From: DASQMT01 sp963839615
GTDB taxonomy: Bacteria > Actinomycetota > Thermoleophilia > Solirubrobacterales > Solirubrobacteraceae
DNA: 64,000 nucleotides
Direction: 5' to 3'
Assembly: GCA_963839615.1 (NCBI GenBank)
Contig: CAWIVY010000006.1
Location: forward strand, 62,001 to 126,000
Shown here: in pieces, positions 27,125 through 36,027 of the stretch
Position numbering within the stretch: the first letter of the stretch is position 1
Layout of the letters: the number at the start of each line of letters is the position of its first letter
Notes under the pieces: generated by a model
Database searches by the model: none
Seen by the model: the letters and a program-made list of their open reading frames with translations, nothing else
Told to the model about the DNA's origin: nothing
Program-made: the position numbers and the translations under genes

Positions 27125-28032
27125 AACTCGGCTTCATCGGCCTCGGCAAGATGGGCGGCAACATGGTCCATCGCATCCATCGCGACTCCGACCACCAGGT
27201 CGTCGCGTTCGACTTCTCCGCGGAGGCCGTCTCGGCCGCAGAGGAGCACGGGGCGAGCGGGGCCTCCTCGCTCGAGGACCTGGTCGGCAAGCTCGAGACC
27301 CCGCGCCTCGTCTGGCTGATGGTGCCTGCCGGCGAGCCGACCGAGAAGACCGTCAACGAGCTCGCCGGGCTGCTCGAGGCGGGCGACACGATCGTCGACG
27401 GCGGCAACAGCAACTGGCACGACGACGTGCGCCGCGCGTCCGAGCTCGACGCCTCCGGGATCCACTACATCGACGTCGGCACGTCGGGCGGCGTCTGGGG
27501 GCTGGAGGTCGGCTACTGCATGATGGTCGGCGGCCACGAGGAGTCGGTGCAGCGGCTCGCGCCGATCCTCGACGTGCTGGCCCCGCCCGACGGCTGGCGC
27601 CACTTCGGCGACGCGGGCGCCGGGCACTTCGTGAAGATGGTCCACAACGGCGTCGAGTACGGGATGATGCAGGCCTACGCCGAGGGCTTCGAGCTGATGC
27701 ACAAGTCGAAGTTCCCGATCGAGCTCAAGGAGGTCGCCGGGCTCTGGAACCGCGGCTCGGTCGTGCGCTCGTGGCTGTGCGAGCTCGCGGAGAACGCGTT
27801 CGAGGCCGAGGGCAACGACCTCGAGGCGCTCAAGGGCCATGTGTCGGACTCCGGCGAGGGACGCTGGACGATCATCGACGCGATCGACCACGACGTGCCC
27901 ACGCCCGTGATCACCGCCTCGCTGTACGCGCGCTTCTACTCCCGCGGCGAGGGCGACTACACGCACCGCGTCCTGGCCGCGCTGCGCAACCAGTTCGGCG
28001 GGCACGCGGTCGAGCGCACGCAGGGGAGTTGA
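27121..28032 (+). CDS. gnd: 6-phosphogluconate dehydrogenase (decarboxylating), short NAD-type
   Basis: A 303-residue enzyme that converts 6-phosphogluconate to ribulose-5-phosphate and CO2. The Rossmann motif GFIGLGKMGGNM is at residues 4-15; VDGGNSNWHDD and GTSGGVWGLEVGYCMMVGG bind substrate; HFVKMVHNGVEYGMMQAYAEG (written here in parts: HFVKMVHNGVEYG, MMQAYAEG) carries the catalytic Lys and Asn. The short form (about 300 residues instead of 470) belongs to the GndA/YqeC-like group, often NAD-dependent. The GTG at 27121 overlaps the upstream stop by 4 bases, and zwf follows after 5 bp. Cofactor preference is inferred from the family. Confidence 0.95.
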   Translation: MKLGFIGLGKMGGNMVHRIHRDSDHQVVAFDFSAEAVSAAEEHGASGASSLEDLVGKLETPRLVWLMVPAGEPTEKTVNELAGLLEAGDTIVDGGNSNWHDDVRRASELDASGIHYIDVGTSGGVWGLEVGYCMMVGGHEESVQRLAPILDVLAPPDGWRHFGDAGAGHFVKMVHNGVEYGMMQAYAEGFELMHKSKFPIELKEVAGLWNRGSVVRSWLCELAENAFEAEGNDLEALKGHVSDSGEGRWTIIDAIDHDVPTPVITASLYARFYSRGEGDYTHRVLAALRNQFGGHAVERTQGS

Positions 28033-28037
28033 GCCGG

Positions 28038-29567
28038 ATGGTGGTCGAGACGCGTACGCAGGAGGACGAGAACCCGCTCACCGAGGGGCTCGAGCGGCTG
28101 CCGGTGCCGGCGACGACGCTGGTCATCTTCGGCGCCACGGGCGACCTCGCCCATCGCAAGCTGCTGCCGGCGCTCTACAACCTCGCGCACGAGGGCGCGC
28201 TGCCCGAGCGCTTCAAGCTGATCGGCGTCGCGCGGCGCGAGAAGGGCCGCGACGACTTCCGCGAGGAGACCCGCGCCTCGATCACGGAGTACTCGCGCCG
28301 CGAGCCCGACGAGGAGGTGCTGGACGGCCTGCTCGAGCACGTGAAGTACATCCCGTCGAACTTCGACGACCCCGCCGGCTACAAGGCGCTCGCGAAGACG
28401 CTCGACAAGTTCGACGACGAGGCCGGACAGCCGTTCGCGCGCGACTTCTACCTCTCGACGGCGCCGGAGTTCTTCCCCGTGATCATCGAGCAGCTCAAGC
28501 AGGCAGGGCTGCACCGCCACAAGAAGGCCGACGTGCGCGTGATCATCGAGAAGCCGTTCGGGACCGACCTCGCCTCGGCGCGCTCGCTCCAGAAGGTCGT
28601 CTCCGACGCGTTCCGCGAGCGACAGGTCTTCCGCATCGACCACTACCTGGGCAAGGAGACCGTCCAGAACGTGATGGCGTTCCGGTTCGCGAACATGATG
28701 TTCGAGCCGATCTGGAACCGGAACTACATCGACCACATCCAGATCACGGGCGCCGAGGACCTCGGCATCGGCACGCGCGCCGGCTACTACGACCACGCCG
28801 GCGCGCTGCGCGACCTCGTGCAGAACCACATGCTGCAACTCGTCGCGCTCACGTGCATGGAGCCGCCGGCGACGTTCGAGGCCGACAAGGTGCGCGACGA
28901 GAAGGTCAAGGTGCTCACGGCGATCAGGCCGCCCGATCCGGCCGACACCGTGCGCGCGCAGTACACGGCCGGCACCGCCGGTGGCGAGGACGTCGCCGGC
29001 TACATCGAGGAGGAGGGCGTCCCGGACGACTCCCGCACCGAGACCTACGCGGCGCTCCATCTCGAGGTGCACAACTGGCGCTGGGCCGGCGTGCCGATCT
29101 ACCTGCGGACCGGCAAGCGGCTCGCGCGCAAGGTGACCGAGATAGCGGTGCAGCTCAAGCCCGTGCCGCATCTCGCCTTCCAATCGCAAGGCTCGGTCGG
29201 CGTGCAGCCGAACCAGCTGATCCTCACGATGCAGCCGAACGAGGGCGTGTCGCTCTCGCTCGGCGCGAAGATCCCCGGCTCGCGCATGCGCATCCGGCCC
29301 GTGAACATGGAGTTCCTCTACGGCAGCGCGTTCATGTCGCAGTCGCCGGAGGCGTACGAGCGCCTGATCCTCGACGCGATGCGCGGCGACGCGACGCTCT
29401 TCACGCGCAACGACGAGGTCGACGCGCAGTGGTCGATCATCGACCCGATCCTCAAGGCCTGGCACGAGGCCGACGACCGGCCGCTGCCCTCGTACGCCGC
29501 TGGAACGGCCGGTCCGGCCGAGGCCGACGACCTGATCGGCGGCGGTCAGGAGTGGCGCAAGCTGTGA
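28038..29567 (+). CDS. zwf: Glucose-6-phosphate 1-dehydrogenase
   Basis: A 509-residue enzyme, the entry step of the oxidative pentose phosphate pathway, which oxidises glucose-6-phosphate to 6-phosphogluconolactone. The coenzyme motif GATGDLAHRKLLPALYNL lies near residue 35, the active-site signature RIDHYLGKE near 205, and IIEKPFG precedes it. Length is typical. The ATG at 28038 follows gnd by 5 bp; the longer upstream frame is antisense or out-of-frame sequence. It is followed by opcA with a 4-base overlap, the standard actinobacterial arrangement in which OpcA is needed for Zwf assembly or activity. Confidence 0.97.
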   Translation: MVVETRTQEDENPLTEGLERLPVPATTLVIFGATGDLAHRKLLPALYNLAHEGALPERFKLIGVARREKGRDDFREETRASITEYSRREPDEEVLDGLLEHVKYIPSNFDDPAGYKALAKTLDKFDDEAGQPFARDFYLSTAPEFFPVIIEQLKQAGLHRHKKADVRVIIEKPFGTDLASARSLQKVVSDAFRERQVFRIDHYLGKETVQNVMAFRFANMMFEPIWNRNYIDHIQITGAEDLGIGTRAGYYDHAGALRDLVQNHMLQLVALTCMEPPATFEADKVRDEKVKVLTAIRPPDPADTVRAQYTAGTAGGEDVAGYIEEEGVPDDSRTETYAALHLEVHNWRWAGVPIYLRTGKRLARKVTEIAVQLKPVPHLAFQSQGSVGVQPNQLILTMQPNEGVSLSLGAKIPGSRMRIRPVNMEFLYGSAFMSQSPEAYERLILDAMRGDATLFTRNDEVDAQWSIIDPILKAWHEADDRPLPSYAAGTAGPAEADDLIGGGQEWRKL

Positions 29568-30619
29568 GCGAGGACGTCTGGAGCGAGCGCGACACGACGC
29601 CGAGCGCGATCGAGGCGGCACTGCGCGGCCTGCTCGTGCGGCGCTACCAGGAGAACCGCGCGTTCGTGCCGGCGCGGGTGATGAACCTCGTCGTGATCGT
29701 CGACCGCGCCTTCCGCGGCGAGGTCGACAACCGGCTGGCCCGCGTCGGCCGCTACCACCCCTCGCGCCTGGTCATCGCCGCGGTCGAGGAGAACCGCACC
29801 GAGCTCGACGCCTGGGCGACGGTCGCCGCCGACGACGCCGTGCACGAGCCCGGCCACATCGCGGTCGGGCGCGAGCGTGTCGAGGTCGACATCGGCCCGC
29901 AGCATCTCGAGCATCTGGACACGATCGTCGATCCGCTGCTGGTCTCCGATCTCGCCACGATGGTCTGGGCGCCGCACGGCCACCGCGCCGGCGTCGACGC
30001 ATTGCGCCGGCTGGCCAGCATCGTCCTGATCGACACGCAGGACGAGCCCGAGGTGGGCGAGGCGTTCGAGCGCGCGGCGGACCTGATCGGGTCGGCCTAC
30101 GTCGTCGACCTCGCATGGCTGCGCTCGACGCCGTGGCGCGAGCGCATCGCAGCCACGTTCGACCCTCCCGCGATGCGTCCCGCGCTCGGCGCGATCGAGA
30201 AGGTCGTCGTCCGCCACCGGCCCGACTCCACCGCCGCCGGCGTGCTCTTGTGCGGCTGGCTCGCGTCGCGGCTGGGCTGGCGCCCGAGCGGGCTCTCGCA
30301 GCGCGGCGACGCACTGACGGGGCGCTGCCGTGCGCGCCGCGGCGAGGTCGCGCTCGAGCTGCGGCCCGAGGAGATGGGCACGCCCGGGCTGGGCGGGGTG
30401 ACGATCGGGATGGCATCCGGCGAGACGGTCTCGCTCGACCGCGGCCCGGGCGGGCTGCGCGCCGCGCGGAGCACGCGCGACGGGGACAAGCAGGCCTGGA
30501 CGGTGCTCGGCGCCTCGCGCGGCGAGGCGGGCATCCTCGGCGAGGGCGTGCGCCAGGCGCTGCTGCGCGACCCGACGTACAAGCCCGCGCTCGAAGCCGG
30601 CCGGATCCTGGTCGCATGA
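29564..30619 (+). CDS. opcA: Glucose-6-phosphate dehydrogenase assembly protein OpcA
   Basis: A 351-residue protein of the OpcA family, found next to zwf in actinobacteria and cyanobacteria, where it activates or assembles glucose-6-phosphate dehydrogenase. Visible conserved stretches are RARVMNLVV-like PARVMNLVVIV, HPSRLVIA, WAPHGHRAGVDALRRLASIVLIDT and GWLASRLGW. It has no catalytic motif or membrane segment. The GTG at 29564 overlaps the zwf stop (GTGA), indicating coupled translation. Its position together with the family pattern makes the name secure. Confidence 0.93.
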   Translation: MSEDVWSERDTTPSAIEAALRGLLVRRYQENRAFVPARVMNLVVIVDRAFRGEVDNRLARVGRYHPSRLVIAAVEENRTELDAWATVAADDAVHEPGHIAVGRERVEVDIGPQHLEHLDTIVDPLLVSDLATMVWAPHGHRAGVDALRRLASIVLIDTQDEPEVGEAFERAADLIGSAYVVDLAWLRSTPWRERIAATFDPPAMRPALGAIEKVVVRHRPDSTAAGVLLCGWLASRLGWRPSGLSQRGDALTGRCRARRGEVALELRPEEMGTPGLGGVTIGMASGETVSLDRGPGGLRAARSTRDGDKQAWTVLGASRGEAGILGEGVRQALLRDPTYKPALEAGRILVA

Positions 30620-30632
30620 CGGGCGGCCCGGC

Positions 30633-31331
30633 ATGACCGCGATCGACTTCCGCGTCGTCGACGACCCCGCCGCCGAGGTCGCCGACCTGCTCGTCGACAT
30701 CGCCTGCGCGGGCGGGCAGATCGCGCTCTCGGGCGGGTCGACGCCGCAGCGCGCGTACGAGATCGCCTCGCAGAGCGACGCCGATCTCAGCGCCGCGACG
30801 CTCTGGCTCGGCGACGAGCGGGTCGTCCCGCCCGACGACGAGCGCTCGAACCTGCGCATGATCAGCGCCGCGTTGACCGACAACCTGCCCGAGGAGCGCC
30901 GCCCGCGGCTGATGCCGGTCGACACCTCGCTGGGCGCCGACGCGGCGGCCGCCGCGTATGAGGCGCTGCTGCTGGCGACGGTCGGCCGGCACCCGCGGCT
31001 CGACCTCGCGCTGATGGGCCTCGGCCCGGACGGCCACACGGCCTCGCTGTTCCCGGGCAAGCCGGCGATCACGGAGAACCAGCGCTTCGTCGTCGGCGTG
31101 CCGGAGGCCGGCATGGAGCCGCTGGTGCCGCGGGTGACGCTCACGCTGCCGGTGTTCAACACCGCGCGCGAGGTCGTCTTCCTCGTCGCCGGCGCCGACA
31201 AGGCCGAGGCGGTCGCGCGCGCGTTCGGGACGCCGCCGGACGAGTCCGCGCCGGCCGCGCTCGTGCGCCCAGGCGCCGGCAAGCTGATGGTGGTGCTCGA
31301 CGCCCCCGCCGCGGCGGAGCTGCGGTTGTGA
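30633..31331 (+). CDS. pgl: 6-phosphogluconolactonase
   Basis: A 232-residue DevB-type lactonase that hydrolyses 6-phosphogluconolactone to 6-phosphogluconate. Motifs are IALSGGSTPQRAYE (phosphate loop, residues 30-43), WLGDERVVPPDDERSNLRM (substrate residues), and LALMGLGPDGHTASLFPG (general base region). Length is typical for the family. It starts 13 bp after opcA and overlaps the next gene as GTGA. With zwf and gnd it completes the oxidative branch within one operon. Confidence 0.96.
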   Translation: MTAIDFRVVDDPAAEVADLLVDIACAGGQIALSGGSTPQRAYEIASQSDADLSAATLWLGDERVVPPDDERSNLRMISAALTDNLPEERRPRLMPVDTSLGADAAAAAYEALLLATVGRHPRLDLALMGLGPDGHTASLFPGKPAITENQRFVVGVPEAGMEPLVPRVTLTLPVFNTAREVVFLVAGADKAEAVARAFGTPPDESAPAALVRPGAGKLMVVLDAPAAAELRL

Positions 31332-32306
31332 ACGACCGCGCGTTCATCGGGATGGACGTGGGCGGCACCAAGGTAGCGACCGCGGTGCTCGAGAACGGGA
31401 GCTTCGAGACGTTCGACCCGATCCCCACGCGCACGCAATCGGGCGAGCAGCTCGTCGACCAGATCGTCGAGGAGATCGAGCGCTTTCGCGGCAGGTCGAC
31501 GGTCGCGGTCGCGGTCGGCCTGCCGTCGATCATCGACTCGGCGACCGGCAGCGTGCGCCACAGCGTCAACCTGCCGCTGCGCGACGTGCCGCTGCGCGCC
31601 ACGCTGAGCGAGCGCTGCGGGCTGCCGGTCTACGTCGAGAACGACGCCTCGTGCGCAGCGCTGGCGGAGGCGCAGGTCGCGGGCCAGATCGTCTGCGAGA
31701 ACCTCGTGATGTTCACGATCGGCACCGGCGTCGGCGGCGGCCTCGTGCTCAACGGCAAGCTCTACCGCGGGATGACGAGCGCCGTCGAGCTCGGCCACAC
31801 GCTGCTCGCGCTCGACCTCACCGCGGGCGCGCCCGTGGATCCGGGCGCCTTCCCGCAGCCCGGATCGCTCGAGGCGCTGGCGTCGGGCCGCGCACTCGAC
31901 CGCCTCGCGCGCGAGGCGGCCGCGCGCGCATCCGCAGTCGTTCCTCGGCAGGCGGCTGGCCGCGGGCGACGAGATCACGGGCCACGACGCGGTCGACGGC
32001 GCGCGCGCGGACGACCCCGAGTGCCGGCAGGTGATACGGGTGCTCGGCGAGCGGCTCGGGATCGGGATCGCGAATGCGATCAACACGTTCGATCCCGACG
32101 AGGTAGTGATCGGCGGCGGCGTCTCGCTGGCGGGCGACCTGCTGCTCGTCCCGGCCGAGCGCACGGCCCGCAGGCACACCGTGCCGGGGCTCGGCGCGAA
32201 CACGAAGATCCGGCTCGCCCGCCACGGGCCCCAGGCCGGCGTGCTGGGCGCCGCGACCGTCGCGGCGCAGGAGTGGGCCCACAGTCGAGCAAAGGAACCT
32301 GCCTGA
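31328..32306 (+). CDS. ROK-family sugar kinase, probable glucokinase (frame broken by one extra base)
   Basis: About 325 residues after correction. GMDVGGTKVATAVLENG is the ATP phosphate-1 loop; GLPSII, YVENDASCAALAE (catalytic Asp in END) and GTGVGGGLVLNGKLYRG follow, then the ROK ELGH. The usual zinc motif CxCGxxGC after ELGH is replaced by a Cys-free stretch (APVDPGAFPQPGSLEAL), so this enzyme probably lacks structural zinc. One extra base lies in the CG run 31921-31928: the frame reads correctly to about residue 200, and the true C-terminus resumes one frame on at HPQSFLGRRLAAGDE and ends at 32306. The operon overlaps on both sides are intact. It would supply glucose-6-phosphate. Confidence 0.85.
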
Positions 32307-32764
32307 TGAGGATCGCGTGCGCGTTCGACCATGCCGGCTTCCCGCTCAAGCCCGTGGTGCTCGAGACGGTCCTGGCGGCGGGCCACGAGCCCGTCGACCT
32401 CGGCACGAACTCGACCGAGCCGGTCGACTACCCCGACGTCGCGCGCGCCGCCGCCGACGCCGTGCGCGACGGCACCGCCGAGCGCGCGATCGTGGTCTGC
32501 GGCTCGGGCGCCGGCGTCGCGGTCGCCGCCTGCAAGGTGCCCGGCATCCGCGCCGCGACCGCTCACGACACCTACACCGCCCACCAGGCGGTCGAGCACG
32601 ACGACGTCAATGTGCTCTGCCTCGGCGCGCGCGTGATCGGCCCCGCCTACGCGATCGAGATCATCGCGGTGTTCGCGCGCGCCGAGTTCTCCGGCGAAGA
32701 GCGTCACGCGCGGCGGCTGGAGAAGATCAACGCGATCGAGCGAGAGTTCACGGGCGGGGCATAG
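32306..32764 (+). CDS. rpiB: Ribose-5-phosphate isomerase B
   Basis: A 152-residue RpiB/LacAB-family enzyme that interconverts ribulose-5-phosphate and ribose-5-phosphate. CAFDHAGFPLK (residues 5-15) and DLGTNSTEPVDYPDVA bind substrate. VVCGSGAGVAVAACKVPG contains the family's catalytic region, with Ser in the place often held by Thr or Cys; HDTYTAHQAVEHDDVNVLCLGARVIG (in parts: HDTYTAHQAVEHDD, NVLCLGARVIG) follows. The ATG at 32306 shares its A with the previous stop (TGATG). GH15 follows after 4 bp. Confidence 0.95.
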   Translation: MRIACAFDHAGFPLKPVVLETVLAAGHEPVDLGTNSTEPVDYPDVARAAADAVRDGTAERAIVVCGSGAGVAVAACKVPGIRAATAHDTYTAHQAVEHDDVNVLCLGARVIGPAYAIEIIAVFARAEFSGEERHARRLEKINAIEREFTGGA

Positions 32765-32768
32765 GCCC

Positions 32769-34614
32769 GTGGCCGTTGCGGGCAAGCAGGTCGACGGCTA
32801 CCTCCCGATCGCCGAGCACGGCCTCGTCGGCGACCTGCACACGATCGCGCTGGTCGGCACCGACGGGACGATCGACTGGTACTGCTGCCCGGCGTTCGAC
32901 TCGCCGAGCGTCTTCGGTGCGATCCTCGACAAGGACGACGGCGGCTTCTACGCGATCCGCCCGACCGCCGGCGACTGGACGTCCAAGCAGCTGTACTTCC
33001 CGGACACGAACGTCCTGATCACGCGCTTCTTCACGCCCGGCGGCGTGGGGGAGCTGCAGGACTTCATGCCGGTCGAGCACCAGCCGCGGCTGCATCGCCA
33101 CCGGCTGATCCGGCGCGTCATGGTCGTGCGCGGCTCGATGGAGTTCGAGATCGAGCTCCAGCCCAGGTTCGACTACGGGCGCGAGGAGCACGAGGTCGAG
33201 ATGCATCCGCACGGGGTGCTCTTCCGCGCCCGGTCGCTGACGATGGCGCTCGAAGGGGCGATCGCGAAGACGATGGGCTCCGAGCGGCGGCTGCGGCGCG
33301 TGGGCCGCGGCGTGCGCGCGACGTTCGAGGTGCATGCCGGGCAGTCGCAGTCGTTCGTGCTCGAACGCGTCGCGCAGGACCACATCTGCCGCCCGTGCCC
33401 CGAGCAAGAGGCCGCGCTGGCGTTCGACGCGACGGTCGCGTACTGGCGCCGCTGGCTCGAGCAGTCGCGCTACCGCGGGCGCTGGCGCGAGATGGTGCAC
33501 CGGTCGGCGCTGACGCTGAAGCTGCTGACCTATGCGCCGAGCGGCGCGCTGGTGGCGGCACCGACCACCTCGCTGCCCGAGCAGGTCGGCGGCGAGCGCA
33601 ACTGGGACTACCGCTACACGTGGATCCGCGACGCGGCGTTCTCGCTCTACGCGCTCCTGCGCCTCGGCTTCACCGAGGAGGCCGCCGCGTTCATGTCCTG
33701 GCTGACCGACCGCACGCGGGAGTGGAAGGTCGGGCCGTCGGGACCGCTGCAGATCATGTACGGGATCGACGGGCGCGCGGAGCTGACCGAGGAGACGCTG
33801 ACGCACTGGTCGGGCTATCGCGACTCCGCTCCCGTGCGGATCGGCAACGCCGCCGCCCGCCAGCGCCAGCTCGACATCTACGGCGAGCTGATCGACTCGG
33901 TCTATCTCTACAACAAGCACGGCGCGCCGATCTTCCACGAGACCTGGGGCAGCCTGCGGCGGATCGTCGACTGGCTGTGCGAGAACTGGGACCAGGCCGA
34001 CGAGGGCATCTGGGAGACGCGTGGCGGCCAGAAGGACTTCACCTACTCGCGCCTGATGAGCTGGGTCGCGATCGATCGCGCGATCCGGATGAACCGCGCG
34101 CGCGGGCTGCCGGGCGACATCGTGCGCTGGCTCGCCGAGCGCGACCGGATCTACAACCAGATCATGACCAAGGGCTGGAGCGAGGAGCGAGGGGCGTTCG
34201 TGCAGCACTACGGCTCCGACGTGCTCGACGCGTCCGTGCTGCTGATGCCGCTGGTCGCTGTTCATCGCCCCGCGCGACCCGCGCTGGCTCGCGACGCTCG
34301 ACGGGATCGGCGACGAGCTGGTCTCGGACTCGCTCGTCTACCGCTACAACATCGAGGCCTCGCCGGACGGGCTGCGCGGCGACGAGGGGACCTTCTCGAT
34401 CTGCTCGTTCTGGTACGTCGAGGCGCTCACCCGCGCCGGGCGCATCGACGAGGCGCGGCTGGCGTTCGAGAAGATGCTTACCTACGCGAACCACCTCGGG
34501 CTCTACTCCGAGGAGATCGGGCCGACGGGCGAGCTCCTGGGCAACTTCCCCCAGGCGTTCACGCACCTCGCGCTGATCAGCGCCGCCTACAACCTCGACA
34601 AGACGCTGGGATGA
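32769..34614 (+). CDS. Glycoside hydrolase family 15 (glucoamylase/trehalase type; frame broken by one extra base)
   Basis: About 614 residues after correction. The N-terminal beta domain starts GYLPIAEHGLVGDLHTIALV. The (alpha/alpha)6 barrel has NWDYRYTWIRDAAFSLYALL, a Glu-rich WETRGGQKDFTYSRLMSW region (general acid) and, near the end, SEEIGPTGELLGNFPQAFTH (in parts: SEEIGPTGELL, GNFPQAFTH; general base). One extra base at about 34257 shifts the frame after residue 496; the last 118 residues continue one frame on to TGA 34612-34614. Family members release glucose from starch-like glucans, and mycobacterial relatives hydrolyse trehalose. Co-transcription with a ROK kinase suggests that released glucose feeds the pathway. 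There is no signal peptide, so it is cytoplasmic. Confidence 0.88.
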
Positions 34615-34627
34615 GGAGGAGATGCAG

Positions 34628-34798
34628 ATGCGGGTGATCGAGTGCAACGAATGCGGTGAGACGCTGCAGGCCGCGAGCGACGAGGAACTGGTGCGCGCGC
34701 TCGCCGCCCACCTCCAGAGCGAGCACGACGAGGAGACCGACGAGGAGGAGCTGACCGAGCTCGTCGAGTCCGAGGCCTACGAGGCGATGGACTCCTGA
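34628..34798 (+). CDS. DUF1059-family small protein
   Basis: A 56-residue acidic protein, MRVIECNECGETLQAASDEE at the N-terminus, then ELVRALAAHLQSEH and a Glu/Asp-rich tail. The CxxC pair and the H...H pattern match DUF1059, a small possibly metal-binding family of unknown role. The ribosome site GGAGG at 34616-34620 fits the ATG at 34628 (spacing about 7) better than the in-frame ATG at 34622. It is the last gene of the pentose phosphate operon, 13 bp after GH15, and overlaps the 3' end of the convergent MFS gene by 22 bp. Confidence 0.8.
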   Translation: MRVIECNECGETLQAASDEELVRALAAHLQSEHDEETDEEELTELVESEAYEAMDS

Positions 34799-36003
34799 GG
34801 CAGCGCGCGCACGTCCTCGACCGCCAGCGCGGCGAGGAACAGCGCGAACGAGATCACGCTCGCGCCGATCATCGTCGCGTGCAGCCCGGCCGCCTCGGCG
34901 ATCGGCCCGGCGATCGCGTAGCCGAGCGGCATCAGCCCGACCGTCGTGAACCAGTCCAGCGACGTGACGCGGGAGAGCGCAGTGCCCGGGATCAACCGCC
35001 CGAGCGTCGTCTCCCACTGGGCGAAGCCGATCGCGACCGCCACCCCGGCCAGGGCCTCGAACGCGGCGATCGCGGCCGTCGAGCCGGCCAGCGCGATGAT
35101 CGCCGGCTGACAGGCGGCGCCGAGGAACGCGATCGTCGCCGCGAGGAGCGGCCTGCTCGGCTTCCAGCGCAGCCCGATCGCCGAGCCCGCGATCGTCCCG
35201 GCCCCGAATGACGACGCGATCACCGCCCACGAGCCCGCGCCGCCGAGCTCCTGGTCGGCGAGCGCCGCGCCCAGCGCCAGCACGCAGGGGAGCGCGATCC
35301 AGTGGTAGGCCGAGAACCCCGGCATGAAGCCGAGCATCCAGCGGCGCGAACGGACCTCCGCGAGGCCGCCCTTCAGCTCGGCGAGGAAGTTCGGGACGTG
35401 GCCTGCGGGGTGCGGCTCGCGCGCCGGCTCGCGCAGCCTGGCCAGGAACAGGGCGCTGACGACGAACGTCGCGGCGTCGATCGCGATCGCCGCGCCGGGG
35501 CTGAACGCGACGATCAGCACGCCCGCCAGCGCCGGGCCGAGCACGCTGCCCACGTTCTGCGCGAGCGCGATCAGCGAGTTCGCCTGCTGCAGCTCGGCCG
35601 CCGGCACGAGCGCCGGGATCAGCCCGCCGGCAGCCGGGCGGAAGAACGACTCGAACGCGCCGTAGACGGCGCCGAGCGCGATCAGGTGCCAGAGCCGGGC
35701 CTCGCCGCTGAGCAGCAGCGCAGCCATCGCCGCCTGCGCCGCGCCGCGCCCGATGTCGGAGATGAGCATCAAGCGCCGCCGGGAAACGCGGTCGGCCCAG
35801 ACGCCCGCGGCGAGGATCAGGAACGTCATCGGGATCACCTGCGCGGCCAGCACGAGCCCGAGCTCGCCCGGCGAGCCGTCCAGCTCGTCGAGCACCGCGA
35901 AAGCAATCGCGACGGGGAACACCGCGTCGCCCAGCACCGAGACCGCCTGGCCGCCGAAGAGCAGCCGGAAGTCGCGGTGGCGCAGGACGGGGACGCGGTG
36001 CAC
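34777..36003 (-). CDS. MFS transporter, MFS_3/enterobactin-exporter-like
   Basis: A 408-residue, 12-segment membrane transporter. The N-terminus RHRDFRLLFGGQAVSVLGDAVFPVA is typical of the MFS_3/EntS-like exporters (read as RHRDFRLLF and GGQAVSVLGDA), with motif A-like GVWADRVSRRRLM. Substrates of this group include siderophores and macrolides, but none can be assigned here. The GTG at 36003 is preceded by TAGCTT 7 bases upstream (36011-36016), so it has its own leaderless promoter although it follows the helicase gene by only 24 bp. No regulator is adjacent. Confidence 0.88.
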   Translation of the reverse strand: MHRVPVLRHRDFRLLFGGQAVSVLGDAVFPVAIAFAVLDELDGSPGELGLVLAAQVIPMTFLILAAGVWADRVSRRRLMLISDIGRGAAQAAMAALLLSGEARLWHLIALGAVYGAFESFFRPAAGGLIPALVPAAELQQANSLIALAQNVGSVLGPALAGVLIVAFSPGAAIAIDAATFVVSALFLARLREPAREPHPAGHVPNFLAELKGGLAEVRSRRWMLGFMPGFSAYHWIALPCVLALGAALADQELGGAGSWAVIASSFGAGTIAGSAIGLRWKPSRPLLAATIAFLGAACQPAIIALAGSTAAIAAFEALAGVAVAIGFAQWETTLGRLIPGTALSRVTSLDWFTTVGLMPLGYAIAGPIAEAAGLHATMIGASVISFALFLAALAVEDVRALPQESIAS

Positions 36004-36010
36004 GGGCGGG

Positions 36011-36016
36011 AAGCTA
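36011..36016 (-). promoter_or_regulatory. -10 box for the MFS gene
   Basis: TAGCTT on the minus strand ends 7 bases before the GTG at 36003, the spacing seen at other leaderless starts in the window. Confidence 0.4.
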
Positions 36017-36027
36017 CGCGACCAGGG

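Noticed and set aside
34622..34798. ATG 34622 as start of the DUF1059 gene.
   Set aside because: It is too close to the ribosome site; ATG 34628 has proper spacing and begins at the conserved part.
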